From contig NZ_KE383886.1 in NCBI RefSeq assembly GCF_000422585.1, forward strand, positions 51,850 to 115,849: 64,000 nt of DNA, read 5' to 3'. Position numbers and translations under genes: made by a program. Source of the DNA: Hugenholtzia roseola DSM 9546 (GTDB lineage Bacteria; Bacteroidota; Bacteroidia; Cytophagales; Bernardetiaceae). Positions within the stretch are counted from its first letter, which is position 1, and every line of letters begins with the position of its first letter. Below the pieces are notes generated by a model. It had not been told where the DNA came from, ran no database searches, and saw only the letters and a program-made list of their open reading frames with translations. Below, in pieces: positions 33,991 through 43,488 of the stretch.

Positions 33991-36900
33991 ATGATACGAA
34001 TAAAAAATAAATTCACGTGCCAATATTTCTTTTCCCTACTTTGTCTGCTTTGGGGTATCGGAACAAACCCTTTAAAGGGGCAGGAATCGCCACTAAGCGG
34101 CAGTAACGTCCTCAAAATCAAGGTTTTGGAAAGAGGGGTCTATAGAATTAGCGCACAAGATTTACAAAATGCAGGTTGGAATTTGAGCCAAATCACGCCC
34201 CAAAATCTTGCCCTTTTTGGCAGTGAAAATGGCATGCTACCCCAAGAAAACGCCTTCTGGACGTTAGAAAAATTGCAACACACCTTAAAAGAGCAGGCAA
34301 TACAGGTAGTAGGCGGTGAAGATGGGCGTTTTGAGGGACAAGATTACCTCTTATTTTTTGCAGAAAGTAGCGATAAAATGTCATATAATACACAAACTAA
34401 ACTTTTTGAATACGAGAAAAATTTATACGACGACCACAATTATTATTTTCTTGTCCAAAAAACAAGCCCTGCCTTGCGGATAGAAAAGGCGGCGCAGCCT
34501 CAAAATAGTGGCACGCTCCTAACGCAGTACGATAGAATTTGGCATCATGAGTTGGAATTAGCCAACATTCTTTCTTCGGGTGTGCGTTTTGCGCCGGGAG
34601 GTTCGGGTAGGAAATGGTTTGGTGAAAGGTTTGATTTTGAAAGAAGTTATCGCCTTGATTTTGAAGCGACTTCCCTAATAGCCGAAAGCCCCTTGCACCT
34701 TCGCTTGCGCGTGATGGCGTTATCGGGTTCGCCCAGCAATTTTAATATACGCCTCAATAACAAGGACTTAGGCGCAATAGATGTGCCTTTTCTACCCATT
34801 TCTACCTATGCACCCAAAGGCGTAGAAGTGGAAAAAAGCTACCTTATTGCCCCTGCCGAGCTAAACGAGCGCGAACTTTTGCGCGTGGAGATTGAATACA
34901 ACAAAACGGATAATCTAAACGGCTTTGGCTATTTAGACTACCTTACCTTGCAAGGAAAATGCCTTTTGCAGCGTGGCACAAACCAACTTATTTTTAGAAA
35001 TACACAAACGCTAAACCTAAGTGAGGCTACTTTTCAAATTCAAAACCTACAAGACCAAGACCAAATTTGGGACATTTCAGACCCCCAAAAGCCTATTTTT
35101 ATAGAGCAAAGAAGCGGAAATGCGGTTTCTATTTTTACAGAAAATAAATTAAAAGAATTTGTTGTTTTTCAGAATCCGCTTGCACCTTTGGAAATACAAA
35201 GTGTTGAAAGTCAGAATCTTATCGGATTGCCTACGCCCAACTTTCTTATCCTAACGCACCCTAATTTTGAAGCACAAGCGCAGCGATTGGCAGATTTTAG
35301 GCGTGCCGAATCGGGTTTGGAAGTGCAGGTGGTTAGAATAGACCAAGTCTATCACGAATTTTCTTCGGGTAGGCAAGATGTATCGGGTATTCGCAATTTT
35401 ATACGCTATTTGTATTTAAAAAATCCTACCAAAATGCAATATGTCTTGCTTTTTGGAGATGCTTCTTTCGACTACAAAGACCGAATTGGCAGCAATACCA
35501 ACTTTATACCTACCTACCAAGCGCGTGAATCTTTGCACCCTATTCTTAGTTTTTGTTCTGATGATTACTTCGCTTTTATGGACGAAAACGAGGGTTTTTG
35601 GGAAGAGAGCTATTCGGCAGACGAGCCTGATTTAGATTTGGGCATTGGCAGACTGCCTGTACGAAATGCACAGATGGCGGAATTGGTTGTCGATAAATTG
35701 CTGCATTACGGCAGTATGCCTACTTTGGGCGATTGGCGCAAACGCCTCACTTTTGTTTCCGACGACGGCGACCAAAACATTCATTCCGCTGATACTGAAC
35801 GCCTTACGAATTTTGTGGAAAGCACCTATCCCGCCTTTAATGTGCAAAAAGTGCATGTCGATGCCTTTGCGCAGGTTTCTACCAGCAACGGAAAAGAGTC
35901 TTTTGCCGCACGTGAGCAGCTCGAAGAGATACTCAATGCAGGCACGCTCCTTGTCAATTTTATGGGGCATGGGTCAGAAACGGGCTGGACTTCGGAGCGT
36001 ATCCTGACGCTTTCTTCTATTAGCCGCTGGCAAAATCAAGACCGCCTGCCGCTTTTCGTAACCGCTACCTGTACTTTTGGTAGGTACGACAACCCCAATG
36101 TCGTTTCGGGCGGCGAGCAGCTCATGGTAGGGCGTAGCACAGGCGCAATCGGTTTGGTAACTTCTACGCGCCCTGTTTTTTCTAATACCAATTACCTTCT
36201 GGCGCGGGCTTTTTATGAAGCCGTCTTAGAGCCGATTGCAGGCGAAATGCCGCGTCTGGGGCAGGTCATGCGCAAGGCAAAAAATCAGAGTTTGAACTTA
36301 GCAAACCGCAATTTTGCCCTCATAGGCGACCCCTCTATGCGCCTTGCCTACACAAGTGAAAAGGCACTTGTTACGAAAATAGAGCGCAACGGAGTGGCGC
36401 AAAATCTACAAAATGCTCAAATTGCAGCCCTTAGCAGGGTGCGTGTTTCGGGTCAGATTGAAAAAAATGGGGCTTTGAGCCAAGACTTTAATGGGACACT
36501 CTTTGTAAAAGTATTCGAAAAGCCTGCCTCTTTGCTCTCCAAAGGCGACGAAAGCGACCCTTTTAGTTTCCCAAGCTATGAATATGCCATCTTTCAGGGA
36601 CAGGCTTCGGTTAGGAATGGACTTTTTAGTTTCGAATTTATTGTACCAAAAGATATAGACTACAAATTAGATTGGGGAAAAATTAGCCTTTATGCCCAAC
36701 ATGACAGCCAAAATAGAGATGCCTTAGGACACCAAAAAGTGCTTATCGGCGGCAGCGACGAGGCGGCAACACCTGATAATGCGCCTCCAAAAGTGCAGCT
36801 TTGGGTACAAAATAGAAATTTTAAGTCGGGCGATGTCGTACCTTCAAATACGCTCCTACTTGCCGATTTGGAAGATGAGCAGGGTATCAATATCAGCGGA

Positions 36901-37452
36901 TACACTATCGGACACGATATAGAGGCAGTCTTGGAACTCAATTTTGAGCAGGCAGAAAAAGCCCAAACGCAAACTTTTATCCTCAATGCCTACTATCAAA
37001 CCCTAAAAGACGACTTTACAAAAGGCACATTAAACTATGCCCTACAACGCCTGCCTGCGGGAAAGCATCGCCTTTCGCTGACGGCTTGGGACACACACAA
37101 CAATTTCACAACCGAAAGCATAGAATTTAGGGTAGAAAACGCGCCTATCGCTGTTGATTTGAAAAAATCATACCCCAATCCTTTTTCCGACCGCCTGCAT
37201 TTTGAAATTACACAGGATAGGGCAGGCGACGATATAGAACTCATCTTGCAAATTTTTGATGTGCAGGGCAGGCTGGTACGCCAAATTCGCCAAACTTATC
37301 TCAATAGCAATTCCCAACTGCAAATCACTTGGGACGGCAAAAGTGAAGGTGGTACAGAGGTTCGTTCGGGGGCTTATATCTGCAAAATAATTGTTTCTTC
37401 GCCTACACAAAATGCAGCAGGGCAGGCGATTTTCAAAGCGATAAGAGAATAA
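33991..37452 (+). CDS. porU: T9SS sortase PorU (C25 cysteine peptidase)
   Basis: The ATG at 33991 gives an N-terminal signal (FFSLLCLLWGIGTNPLKGQ). The product has 1153 residues. The N-terminal prodomain has the PorU hallmark NILSSG..SGRKWFGERFDF. The C25 (gingipain-type) domain spans about 420-790 with the catalytic His in MGHGSETGW (about residue 660) and Cys in TATCTFGRYDNP (about 694). The C-terminal ~85 residues (SYPNPFSDRLHFEIT, then SGAYICKIIV) form a type A sorting-like domain, as PorU itself has. It cleaves sorting signals of T9SS cargo and attaches them to lipopolysaccharide at the outer membrane. A TATTTTTG box at 33971 may be its -7 element. Confidence 0.95.
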   Translation: MIRIKNKFTCQYFFSLLCLLWGIGTNPLKGQESPLSGSNVLKIKVLERGVYRISAQDLQNAGWNLSQITPQNLALFGSENGMLPQENAFWTLEKLQHTLKEQAIQVVGGEDGRFEGQDYLLFFAESSDKMSYNTQTKLFEYEKNLYDDHNYYFLVQKTSPALRIEKAAQPQNSGTLLTQYDRIWHHELELANILSSGVRFAPGGSGRKWFGERFDFERSYRLDFEATSLIAESPLHLRLRVMALSGSPSNFNIRLNNKDLGAIDVPFLPISTYAPKGVEVEKSYLIAPAELNERELLRVEIEYNKTDNLNGFGYLDYLTLQGKCLLQRGTNQLIFRNTQTLNLSEATFQIQNLQDQDQIWDISDPQKPIFIEQRSGNAVSIFTENKLKEFVVFQNPLAPLEIQSVESQNLIGLPTPNFLILTHPNFEAQAQRLADFRRAESGLEVQVVRIDQVYHEFSSGRQDVSGIRNFIRYLYLKNPTKMQYVLLFGDASFDYKDRIGSNTNFIPTYQARESLHPILSFCSDDYFAFMDENEGFWEESYSADEPDLDLGIGRLPVRNAQMAELVVDKLLHYGSMPTLGDWRKRLTFVSDDGDQNIHSADTERLTNFVESTYPAFNVQKVHVDAFAQVSTSNGKESFAAREQLEEILNAGTLLVNFMGHGSETGWTSERILTLSSISRWQNQDRLPLFVTATCTFGRYDNPNVVSGGEQLMVGRSTGAIGLVTSTRPVFSNTNYLLARAFYEAVLEPIAGEMPRLGQVMRKAKNQSLNLANRNFALIGDPSMRLAYTSEKALVTKIERNGVAQNLQNAQIAALSRVRVSGQIEKNGALSQDFNGTLFVKVFEKPASLLSKGDESDPFSFPSYEYAIFQGQASVRNGLFSFEFIVPKDIDYKLDWGKISLYAQHDSQNRDALGHQKVLIGGSDEAATPDNAPPKVQLWVQNRNFKSGDVVPSNTLLLADLEDEQGINISGYTIGHDIEAVLELNFEQAEKAQTQTFILNAYYQTLKDDFTKGTLNYALQRLPAGKHRLSLTAWDTHNNFTTESIEFRVENAPIAVDLKKSYPNPFSDRLHFEITQDRAGDDIELILQIFDVQGRLVRQIRQTYLNSNSQLQITWDGKSEGGTEVRSGAYICKIIVSSPTQNAAGQAIFKAIRE

Positions 37453-37510
37453 ATAAGGCAGGTTATTGTCCGATTTTAGCAGTTTCGGGATTACCGTTTT
37501 GTTCAGACGT

Positions 37511-37530
37511 GCGAAGCTGGAGCTTCGCGC
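37511..37530. repeat. GCGAAGCT hairpin element, copy 1
   Basis: GCGAAGCT gg AGCTTCGCGC is one of four copies of this hairpin family in the window (others at 37602, 55569 and 55680). It is a REP-like dispersed palindrome. Confidence 0.75.
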
Positions 37531-37601
37531 TACATTTGTAGGGACAAGGCATTGCCTTGTCCGATTTTAGCAGCTTCGGGATTACCGTTTTGTTCAGACG
37601 T

Positions 37602-37619
37602 GCGAAGCTGGAGCTTCGC
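37602..37619. repeat. GCGAAGCT hairpin element, copy 2
   Basis: This is the second hairpin inside the 91-base tandem repeat, identical to copy 1. Confidence 0.75.
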
Positions 37620-37682
37620 GCTACATTTGTGCAAAGGCTACAAAGGGCTAAAAGTGGGTCAGAATTGGAAGCAGGACAAAAT

Positions 37683-37717
37683 AAAACACCCTTACTTCAT
37701 AGAAGCAAGGGTGTTTT
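37683..37717 (-). terminator. Terminator of the tRNA-Arg pair
   Basis: The stem AAAACACCCTT / AAGGGTGTTTT lies 5 bases beyond the 3' end of the downstream tRNA gene on the minus strand and ends in four T's. Confidence 0.85.
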
Positions 37718-37722
37718 CCTTG

Positions 37723-37796
37723 TGAACTCGGCAGGATTCAAACCTGCAACCTTCAGAGCCGTAATCTGATGCTCTATTCAGTTGAGCTACGAGTCC
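37723..37796 (-). tRNA. tRNA-Arg (anticodon ACG)
   Basis: The minus-strand gene has a seven-pair acceptor stem (GGACTCG with CGAGTTC, one G-T), a D arm, anticodon stem TCAGA/TCTGA with loop TTACGGC (anticodon ACG), T arm GCAGG-TTTGAAT-CCTGC and discriminator A. CCA is not encoded. ACG is read as inosine-CG and decodes CGU/CGC/CGA. It is identical to the copy at 37881-37954, 84 bases upstream. Confidence 0.97.
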
Positions 37797-37880
37797 GTAT
37801 TTCAAAAATAAAACCTCTAAACCTTTTAATTTTGTCAGATTTTGAAAAGTACAACTTCATTGCACCAAAAACCAACATAG

Positions 37881-37954
37881 TGAACTCGGCAGGATTCAAA
37901 CCTGCAACCTTCAGAGCCGTAATCTGATGCTCTATTCAGTTGAGCTACGAGTCC
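37881..37954 (-). tRNA. tRNA-Arg (anticodon ACG), second copy
   Basis: It is identical in sequence and fold to 37723-37796. It is the promoter-proximal gene of the pair; a full promoter lies 26 bases upstream. Confidence 0.97.
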
Positions 37955-37980
37955 GTTCAACGCTGCGCGTTTTGTGAGTG

Positions 37981-38011
37981 CAAAGGTAGGTATCTTTTTC
38001 GAATTTGCAAA
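37981..38011 (-). promoter_or_regulatory. Promoter of the tRNA-Arg pair
   Basis: On the minus strand TTTG (38011-38008), 19 bases, TACCTTTG (37988-37981) fully matches the Bacteroidota promoter. Transcription would start about 20 bases before the first tRNA. Confidence 0.85.
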
Positions 38012-38186
38012 CTTTGGGGCGCAAAAAAATCTTTTTTTTTCATTTTTTTTGCTAAAAGGTTCTTTTTCAGGCGAAAAAGCGGTGCTTTCATTCATTCTTT
38101 CTTTGTAGGAAAGGCACAATCCCCTGAAAATAGCTACCTTTGTGGCACGATATAGTTTCTCTTTTCCAAGTTCGAATTCCGAAAAA

Positions 38187-39296
38187 ATGAGTCAAAAACA
38201 GAAGAAAACGCCCCTTGAGCCTACCGAATCTAATTCGGAATTGCCACAGTTTTCGCAAGCCGAGTCGCAAGACGTAGAGGAAACAGCGCAAGAGCAAGAC
38301 GACGCATCTGATGAGGATACTGATGATACGCCCGAAGACATCTTTCCCCTTTCTGCCGCTGATTATCCCGACTTGGAGATAGATTGGGCGGGTGAGGCTT
38401 CTTTTGATGCCAACCATAAGGCAGGCTTTGTGAGCATTATAGGCAAGCCCAATAGCGGCAAATCTACCCTTATGAATGCTTTGGTAGGTGAAAAGTTGGC
38501 TATCGTTACGCCGAAGGCGCAGACAACGCGCCACCGCATTATGGGCATCTGGAATGGCGAGGATTATCAAATTATTTATTCAGACACGCCCGGTATTATT
38601 GCGCCCAAGTACGAATTGCACCAAAAGATGATGCTTTTTGTAGAAAAAGCCTTAGAAGATGCTGATTTGGTGCTTTTCGTAACAGATATTCACGAAAAAC
38701 ACGACCAAACGCACGCCATTGAAATCTTGCAAACGGCGCAACGCAAGCACAAAGACCTGCCCATTTTGGTTTTAATCAACAAGATTGACTTAGCGACAGA
38801 AAGCGAGGTAGAGCAGGCATTTGATTTTTGGCAACAGACCCTTTCCCCTGCCGCCGTCATTCCCACTTCGGCACTGCACCTCTTTAATTTGGAGCAGGTA
38901 AAGGCACAAATTTTGGCGCATCTGCCTCTTCACCCCCCTTATTTTGCCAAAGACCAGCTCACCGACCGCCCCGAAAAGTTTTTCGCCGCCGAAATTTTCC
39001 GCGAAAAGATATTTTTACACTATGAGCAGGAAATTCCCTATTGTTGTGAGGTAAAGATTATGAACTTTGAAGAGGAAGAAAAGATGTATCGCATTGCGGC
39101 AGATATTCACGTCGAGCGGCTTTCCCAAAAAGGTATCGTTATCGGAAAAAATGGGGCTGCCCTCAAAAAGGTAAGCACAGAGGCACGCAAAGAAATGGAG
39201 GTCTTTTTTGGAAAGAAAGTCTTTTTAGAGAGCTATGTGCGCGTGAGCGAGGATTGGCGCAAAAAAGCAGGTAAATTATCGCGTTTTGGTTATTAG
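38187..39296 (+). CDS. era: GTPase Era with acidic N-terminal extension
   Basis: TACCTTTG at 38135-38142 puts the transcript start near 38149, so the ATG at 38187 (MSQKQKKTPLEPTE) is chosen over the upstream GTG. The product has 369 residues. Residues 1 to about 78 are a low-complexity acidic tail (QDVEETAQEQDDASDEDTDD) not found in usual ~300-residue Era. Then come G1 GKPNSGKST, the switch region TTRHR, G3 DTPG, G4 NKID and the KH domain with GIVIGKNGAALKK. Era binds the 3' end of 16S rRNA and assists assembly of the small ribosomal subunit. Confidence 0.96.
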   Translation: MSQKQKKTPLEPTESNSELPQFSQAESQDVEETAQEQDDASDEDTDDTPEDIFPLSAADYPDLEIDWAGEASFDANHKAGFVSIIGKPNSGKSTLMNALVGEKLAIVTPKAQTTRHRIMGIWNGEDYQIIYSDTPGIIAPKYELHQKMMLFVEKALEDADLVLFVTDIHEKHDQTHAIEILQTAQRKHKDLPILVLINKIDLATESEVEQAFDFWQQTLSPAAVIPTSALHLFNLEQVKAQILAHLPLHPPYFAKDQLTDRPEKFFAAEIFREKIFLHYEQEIPYCCEVKIMNFEEEEKMYRIAADIHVERLSQKGIVIGKNGAALKKVSTEARKEMEVFFGKKVFLESYVRVSEDWRKKAGKLSRFGY

Positions 39297-39323
39297 TTTC
39301 AACCTATTTTCTAAGAAAGGCAC

Positions 39324-40322
39324 ATGACAAATACCACTCCTTTGCCTGCACAGGCTACCATTTGGGACTACCTAAAACTGCATTTTATCGTCTTTATCTG
39401 GAGTTTTACGGTAGTATTGGGTAAGTTAATTTCTATTCCTGCCGTAGAGTTGGTCTTTTATCGGGCTACGTTGGCAGGTTTGATAATGGGTGCGTTTTTG
39501 CTAATCTGGCGGCGAAAAAGTTTGTTTTTGCCAACAAAGGAATTGCTCAAACTCCTACTTACGGGCGTAGTAGTGGCAGGGCATTGGATTCTATTCTTTG
39601 CCGCCGCGAAGGTTTCGAATATTTCTATTTGTTTGGTCGGATTATCGACGGCTTCTTTCTGGACTTCTATCATCGAGCCGATTATCAATAAGCGAGCGAT
39701 TAAATGGTATGAAATCTTGTTGGGTATTTCTATTATCTTAGGGCTTTATATCATCTTTCAATTTGGCATCAAGGCGGAGTATATCTTAGGCTTGGTGATG
39801 GCGGTCTTGTCGGCACTCTTGGCGGCGGTCTTTTCTACACTCAATAGCCGCTTTACGAATCGTTACCAACCGCAAACGATTACAACCTATGAAATGTTGG
39901 GGGCAGGTGGTGGAATTGCCCTTTTCTTTCCCTTCTATGGGGCTTATTTGAGTGAAGGCGGCGGCTTAGATTTGATGTTGAAAGATTTGCCTGCTTTTGC
40001 GTCCCAAACTTGGGTGAGCTACCTGCCTTTTCCTACCGACGTGCTATTTTTGGCTATCCTCATTGGCGTTTGTACGCTGTATGCCTACTCTGCCAGCGTG
40101 GAGCTTTTGCGCAGGATTCCCGTCTTTATGACAAACCTGACGATTAACTTAGAGCCTATCTATGGGATTATTTTGGCAATTCTGTTTTTTAATGAAGGCG
40201 AAGAACTCAATCAGCAGTTTTTTATCGGAACGGCGATTATCTTGCTTTCCATTTTGGCTTATCCTTTCATTCGCCATTATGAAAAAAAAACCGAAGCACT
40301 ACGAATTAGAAAAAGCCTGTAG
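39324..40322 (+). CDS. EamA/DMT-family permease
   Basis: The protein has 332 residues with about ten membrane helices in two EamA repeats: LHFIVFIWSFTVVLGKLIS with FYRATLAGLIMGAFLLIW, and later YILGLVMAVLSALLAAVFST with ITINLEPIYGIILAILFFNEG (consensus ..LEPV.a.l...f.gE). Such proteins export metabolites or amino acids across the inner membrane; the substrate is unknown. It starts 27 bases after era and may be co-transcribed. A terminator follows. Confidence 0.9.
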   Translation: MTNTTPLPAQATIWDYLKLHFIVFIWSFTVVLGKLISIPAVELVFYRATLAGLIMGAFLLIWRRKSLFLPTKELLKLLLTGVVVAGHWILFFAAAKVSNISICLVGLSTASFWTSIIEPIINKRAIKWYEILLGISIILGLYIIFQFGIKAEYILGLVMAVLSALLAAVFSTLNSRFTNRYQPQTITTYEMLGAGGGIALFFPFYGAYLSEGGGLDLMLKDLPAFASQTWVSYLPFPTDVLFLAILIGVCTLYAYSASVELLRRIPVFMTNLTINLEPIYGIILAILFFNEGEELNQQFFIGTAIILLSILAYPFIRHYEKKTEALRIRKSL

Positions 40323-40334
40323 GGAATCTTTCCC

Positions 40335-40376
40335 AAAATGCCGTTGCACATTTTTATAGCGCAGCGGCATTTTTTT
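40335..40376 (+). terminator. Terminator after the EamA gene
   Basis: The stem AAAATGCCGTTGC / GCAGCGGCATTTT (one mismatch) is followed by seven T's. Confidence 0.85.
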
Positions 40377-40426
40377 GGAGGGTGAAAATAGTTATCACTT
40401 TTTTCTAAATGGTCTAATTGATTTGC

Positions 40427-41713
40427 TTACGCTAAGTCTTCAAGGTCGTGCAGCCCCTTTTTTAATTCGGCTATCGAAATTTGGTGCTGGGCAGCCAAAT
40501 CTTCAATGACTTCTATTTTCCAACTACTGTATTGGCTTTCATAGCCGTGATAGACAATATTGGTCTTGTTGCGATTCGAAAAAAGTAGGCTCTGCAAGTT
40601 TTTGCCGCGATAGTCTTTGGCATAATTGCGCAGGGTGTCGAAGATTTTTTCACGCGCTTGCATCTGTTTGTGAAATTTACGCTTGGTTTCTACCACCTTT
40701 TTCTGACTTGCCTGCACTTCGAGCCAAGTTGGATAGTAGGGACTTTGTTCAGGTTTTTGCGACTTGACAAAACACTCGTGTAGGCGTTGCAAGTTTTCCG
40801 CTGTTTTGAGTTCGGGGTGCAAGCCTTTGCTTTTTTTCCACCCTTCGAGGGAAAGGGGCGGATTCTGAACCAAGTACAAAAGGTTGTTGTTGTGCGTAAC
40901 TTTATAGGGCGGAATGTTGAGAAATTGTGCCACCTGATTGCGCAAGTGCCAAAAAGCTACAAAAAATAAGACCTGCCGCAGTTCTAAGCCGTTTTTAATG
41001 GCAAAATGATAAGCGTGGTGAGGGTCTTCCTCGTAATGTAGGTTTTCTAAGGCTTTGCGTTCGGATTGATACCAATCGAGGGTCTGATGTGCCTCCAGCT
41101 CTGCCAAAAGCAGCGTTTTGAGTTCGAAAAGGTAGGCTACGTCGGTGGCGGCGTATATAATTTGCGATTCCGAAAGTGGGCGGCTAATCCAATCGGATAC
41201 CTGTTCTTGTTTGTCTAAGGTGATATTTAGTTTTTCTTGTAAAAGATTTTGCAAACTAATGTCGTTGTTGATGACAAAAAGGAAACGGTGCATCATCGCC
41301 GTATCGTCTATGTTCTTGACTCGACAGTGGTAGAGTTCATCTAAGATGAGCAAGTCGGAGGTGCAGCCATGAAAGACCTTGTTGAGGTTTTCGTCGGTTA
41401 GAATCGCCAATAGTTTTTCTATTTGTGGCTGCCTGACGACATCGAAGATAAAAATCTGTTCGCCATCAAAGACTTGCACCAGCGAAAGGTGCCGTCCGTA
41501 AAATTTATTGCTATCATCAAATTCTAAATCAATCGCCAAACTCTGCGCATTTCCGATTTTCTCGACCGCCTGCTCATAGGAATTTTTTTCCTCGATGTGC
41601 AGGATAGGGATTTGCAGATTGGGCAGCAAAAGTGGGGCAAGTGCGGGCATATCAGCAGGGTGCGTTTTTTGCGTAGCCTGCCACTCCTCTAAGGAAAAAC
41701 GTTTTTTAGACAT
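40427..41713 (-). CDS. RNase D-like 3'-5' exonuclease with HRDC domain
   Basis: The protein has 428 residues. The DEDDy exonuclease part (about 30-220) has SLAIDLEFDD (Asp/Glu pair), FHGCTSDLLILDELY and the YAATDVAYL motif carrying the last Tyr and Asp. The C-terminal part (about 240-425) contains an HRDC-like helical region (RRLHECF and KIFDTLRNYAKDYRG zones). Such enzymes trim the 3' ends of tRNA and other structured RNA. Single gene on the minus strand. Confidence 0.9.
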   Translation of the reverse strand: MSKKRFSLEEWQATQKTHPADMPALAPLLLPNLQIPILHIEEKNSYEQAVEKIGNAQSLAIDLEFDDSNKFYGRHLSLVQVFDGEQIFIFDVVRQPQIEKLLAILTDENLNKVFHGCTSDLLILDELYHCRVKNIDDTAMMHRFLFVINNDISLQNLLQEKLNITLDKQEQVSDWISRPLSESQIIYAATDVAYLFELKTLLLAELEAHQTLDWYQSERKALENLHYEEDPHHAYHFAIKNGLELRQVLFFVAFWHLRNQVAQFLNIPPYKVTHNNNLLYLVQNPPLSLEGWKKSKGLHPELKTAENLQRLHECFVKSQKPEQSPYYPTWLEVQASQKKVVETKRKFHKQMQAREKIFDTLRNYAKDYRGKNLQSLLFSNRNKTNIVYHGYESQYSSWKIEVIEDLAAQHQISIAELKKGLHDLEDLA

Positions 41714-42099
41714 GGGACATCACGACCTATTTTGCACAAAAAAACAAAAAGATTGGCAGTTTTTCAAAAAAAGTTGCTATTTGCTTCTAATTCTTTGCCG
41801 TAGCAAGTGGGTAGGGGTAGTAAAAAGCGGCTTCTTAGGGGCTTTGAGTGGCTATTGGCACAAATTTTTTCTTTGTGCAAAAACAAATCTATGACATTTT
41901 TTCGCCTTTTCCCTTCTCTTTTCCAAAAGCCTATTTCTGTTTTCAGGTAGTTTTGCTGCCCTGCCTCGCCACTTTTAGTAGTGTGGGCATCAAATAATAG
42001 AGGCATAAAAAGAAAGCGAAAGTCCATTTTTTTGAGAAATATTCACAATATTTGTCTTTTTCGTCTTACCTTTGTATTTTTGAGATAAACTTCAAAACA
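41714..42099. other. Gap between divergent RNase D-like and ATPase genes
   Basis: This gap of 386 bases holds a TACCTTTG -7 box at 42067-42074 for the ATPase gene, 26 bases before its ATG; no good -33 box is present. I see nothing else: the short open frames here have no coding character. Confidence 0.5.
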
Positions 42100-43488
42100 A
42101 TGGTAGTACAGTTCAAAGTAGGCAATTATCTATCCTTTAAAGAGGTGGCGGTTTTTAGCATGGTGGGGTATATGCCCATAAAGGAGCATGAAACCAGTCC
42201 CTTCCTTTCTAATGTTTTTTATGACCCAAGCGAGAAAATAAAGTTACTTAAAAGCAGCGTGCTTTATGGCGCAAACGGGAGTGGAAAAAGCAACCTACTT
42301 TCAGCCATGCACTTTTTTAGAAAATTTATCCTCACCTCTTCTAATCAAAGACAGGCAGGCGACCAAATCAAGGTGCTGCCTTTCCTACTTTCTTCGGAAA
42401 CAGAGGGGCTACCTTCTTTTTTCGAGATGATTTTTTATATAGAAGACACGCGCTACCGTTTTGGCTTTGAAACAGATAACCAAAACATTCATGCGGAATG
42501 GCTCTTTGCTTTGGGAAAGGAATCTTCTACTAAGGAACTTAAATTATTTTCCCGCCAATTTCAGCAGATACAGCCCACAAAACATTTTAAAGAAGGCAAA
42601 GGACTCGAAGACAAAACGCGCCCCAACGCACTTTTTCTATCAACAGTGGCACAACTCAATGGCAATATTGCAACAAAAATATTGAGATGGTTTCAAGAAA
42701 ATTTTAATGTCATATCAGGTTTAGAAAATACAACAATTTCCTACACCGTTTCCAAATTTCAAGAAGACGAAGATTTTAGAAAAATAGTCATTGAATTTTT
42801 TAAATCTATTCAAATCGGTTTTGAGGAACTTGCGATTTTGGAAGAAGAGGCTCTTTTGGATACCACTTTGGCAGCACTCCCAAAGGTTTTGCCACAAGAG
42901 ATGGATACAATCCTAACGCAGCTCAAAAAATTGCAAGAAACCCTAAGAGTTGCCCAAGAAGGCAAGTCAGAAGCAAAGAAGGTGGCTATTTATACCCAAC
43001 ATAAGAAGTTTGACAAGGCAGAGAACTTTTTGCGCTACGAAACGCTCGATTTCAACTTGGAATCGAAAGGGACTCAAAAGATTTTTAGCTTATTAGGACC
43101 CATCTTCGATACCATTCAGAAAGGAAAAGTTTTGGTAGTAGATGAGTTAGACTCACGTTTGCATACCCTATTAACAAAAGAGTTGGTCAAATTTTTTCAT
43201 TTAAAAATAAACAAAAAAGCGCAACTTATTTTTGCCTCTCACGACACAAATCTCCTAAGAAAAGATATTTTTAGGCGCGACCAAATTTGGTTTGCAGAAA
43301 AAAATAAGTTGGGCGCAACTGATTTATATTCGCTCGTAGAGTACAAAGTCAATCAGGCGACTGTTCGCAATGATGCTTCTTTTGAAAAAGACTATTTATT
43401 GGGCAAATACGGGGCAATTCCTTTCTTAGGCAATATCCAAAAATTTAAAACTGACTTTTTCGATGACCCACAAGAGCAAGAAAAATAA
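42100..43488 (+). CDS. AAA15-type ATP-binding protein (possible defence ATPase)
   Basis: The ATG at 42100 (MVVQFKVGNYLSFKEVAVFS) follows the promoter box and matches where this family begins. The product has 462 residues. It has a Walker A in VLYGANGSGKSNLL at about 55-68, a mid-region coiled coil (LPQEMDTILTQLKKLQETLR), and a late Walker B/D-loop in LVVDELDSRLH with FASHDTNLL. This is the SMC/ABC-like AAA15/AAA21 family that also includes RloA and PARIS AriA. It overlaps the next gene by 26 bases, so translation is coupled. A phage-defence role is inferred from family and gene pairing. Confidence 0.85.
   Translation: MVVQFKVGNYLSFKEVAVFSMVGYMPIKEHETSPFLSNVFYDPSEKIKLLKSSVLYGANGSGKSNLLSAMHFFRKFILTSSNQRQAGDQIKVLPFLLSSETEGLPSFFEMIFYIEDTRYRFGFETDNQNIHAEWLFALGKESSTKELKLFSRQFQQIQPTKHFKEGKGLEDKTRPNALFLSTVAQLNGNIATKILRWFQENFNVISGLENTTISYTVSKFQEDEDFRKIVIEFFKSIQIGFEELAILEEEALLDTTLAALPKVLPQEMDTILTQLKKLQETLRVAQEGKSEAKKVAIYTQHKKFDKAENFLRYETLDFNLESKGTQKIFSLLGPIFDTIQKGKVLVVDELDSRLHTLLTKELVKFFHLKINKKAQLIFASHDTNLLRKDIFRRDQIWFAEKNKLGATDLYSLVEYKVNQATVRNDASFEKDYLLGKYGAIPFLGNIQKFKTDFFDDPQEQEK

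Larger units (their letters stand above)
37469..37630. repeat. 91-base tandem repeat with hairpins and ggacaaggc palindrome
   Basis: Two ~71-base copies start at 37470 and 37561 (cgattttagcag, then ttcgggattaccgttttg, ending ctacatttgt) at a 91-base offset. They differ at only one or two bases. Each contains the hairpin GCGAAGCT gg AGCTTCGC. Between them lies the palindrome GGACAAGGCATTGCCTTGTCC. It lies directly after porU and may double as its terminator region. Confidence 0.85.
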
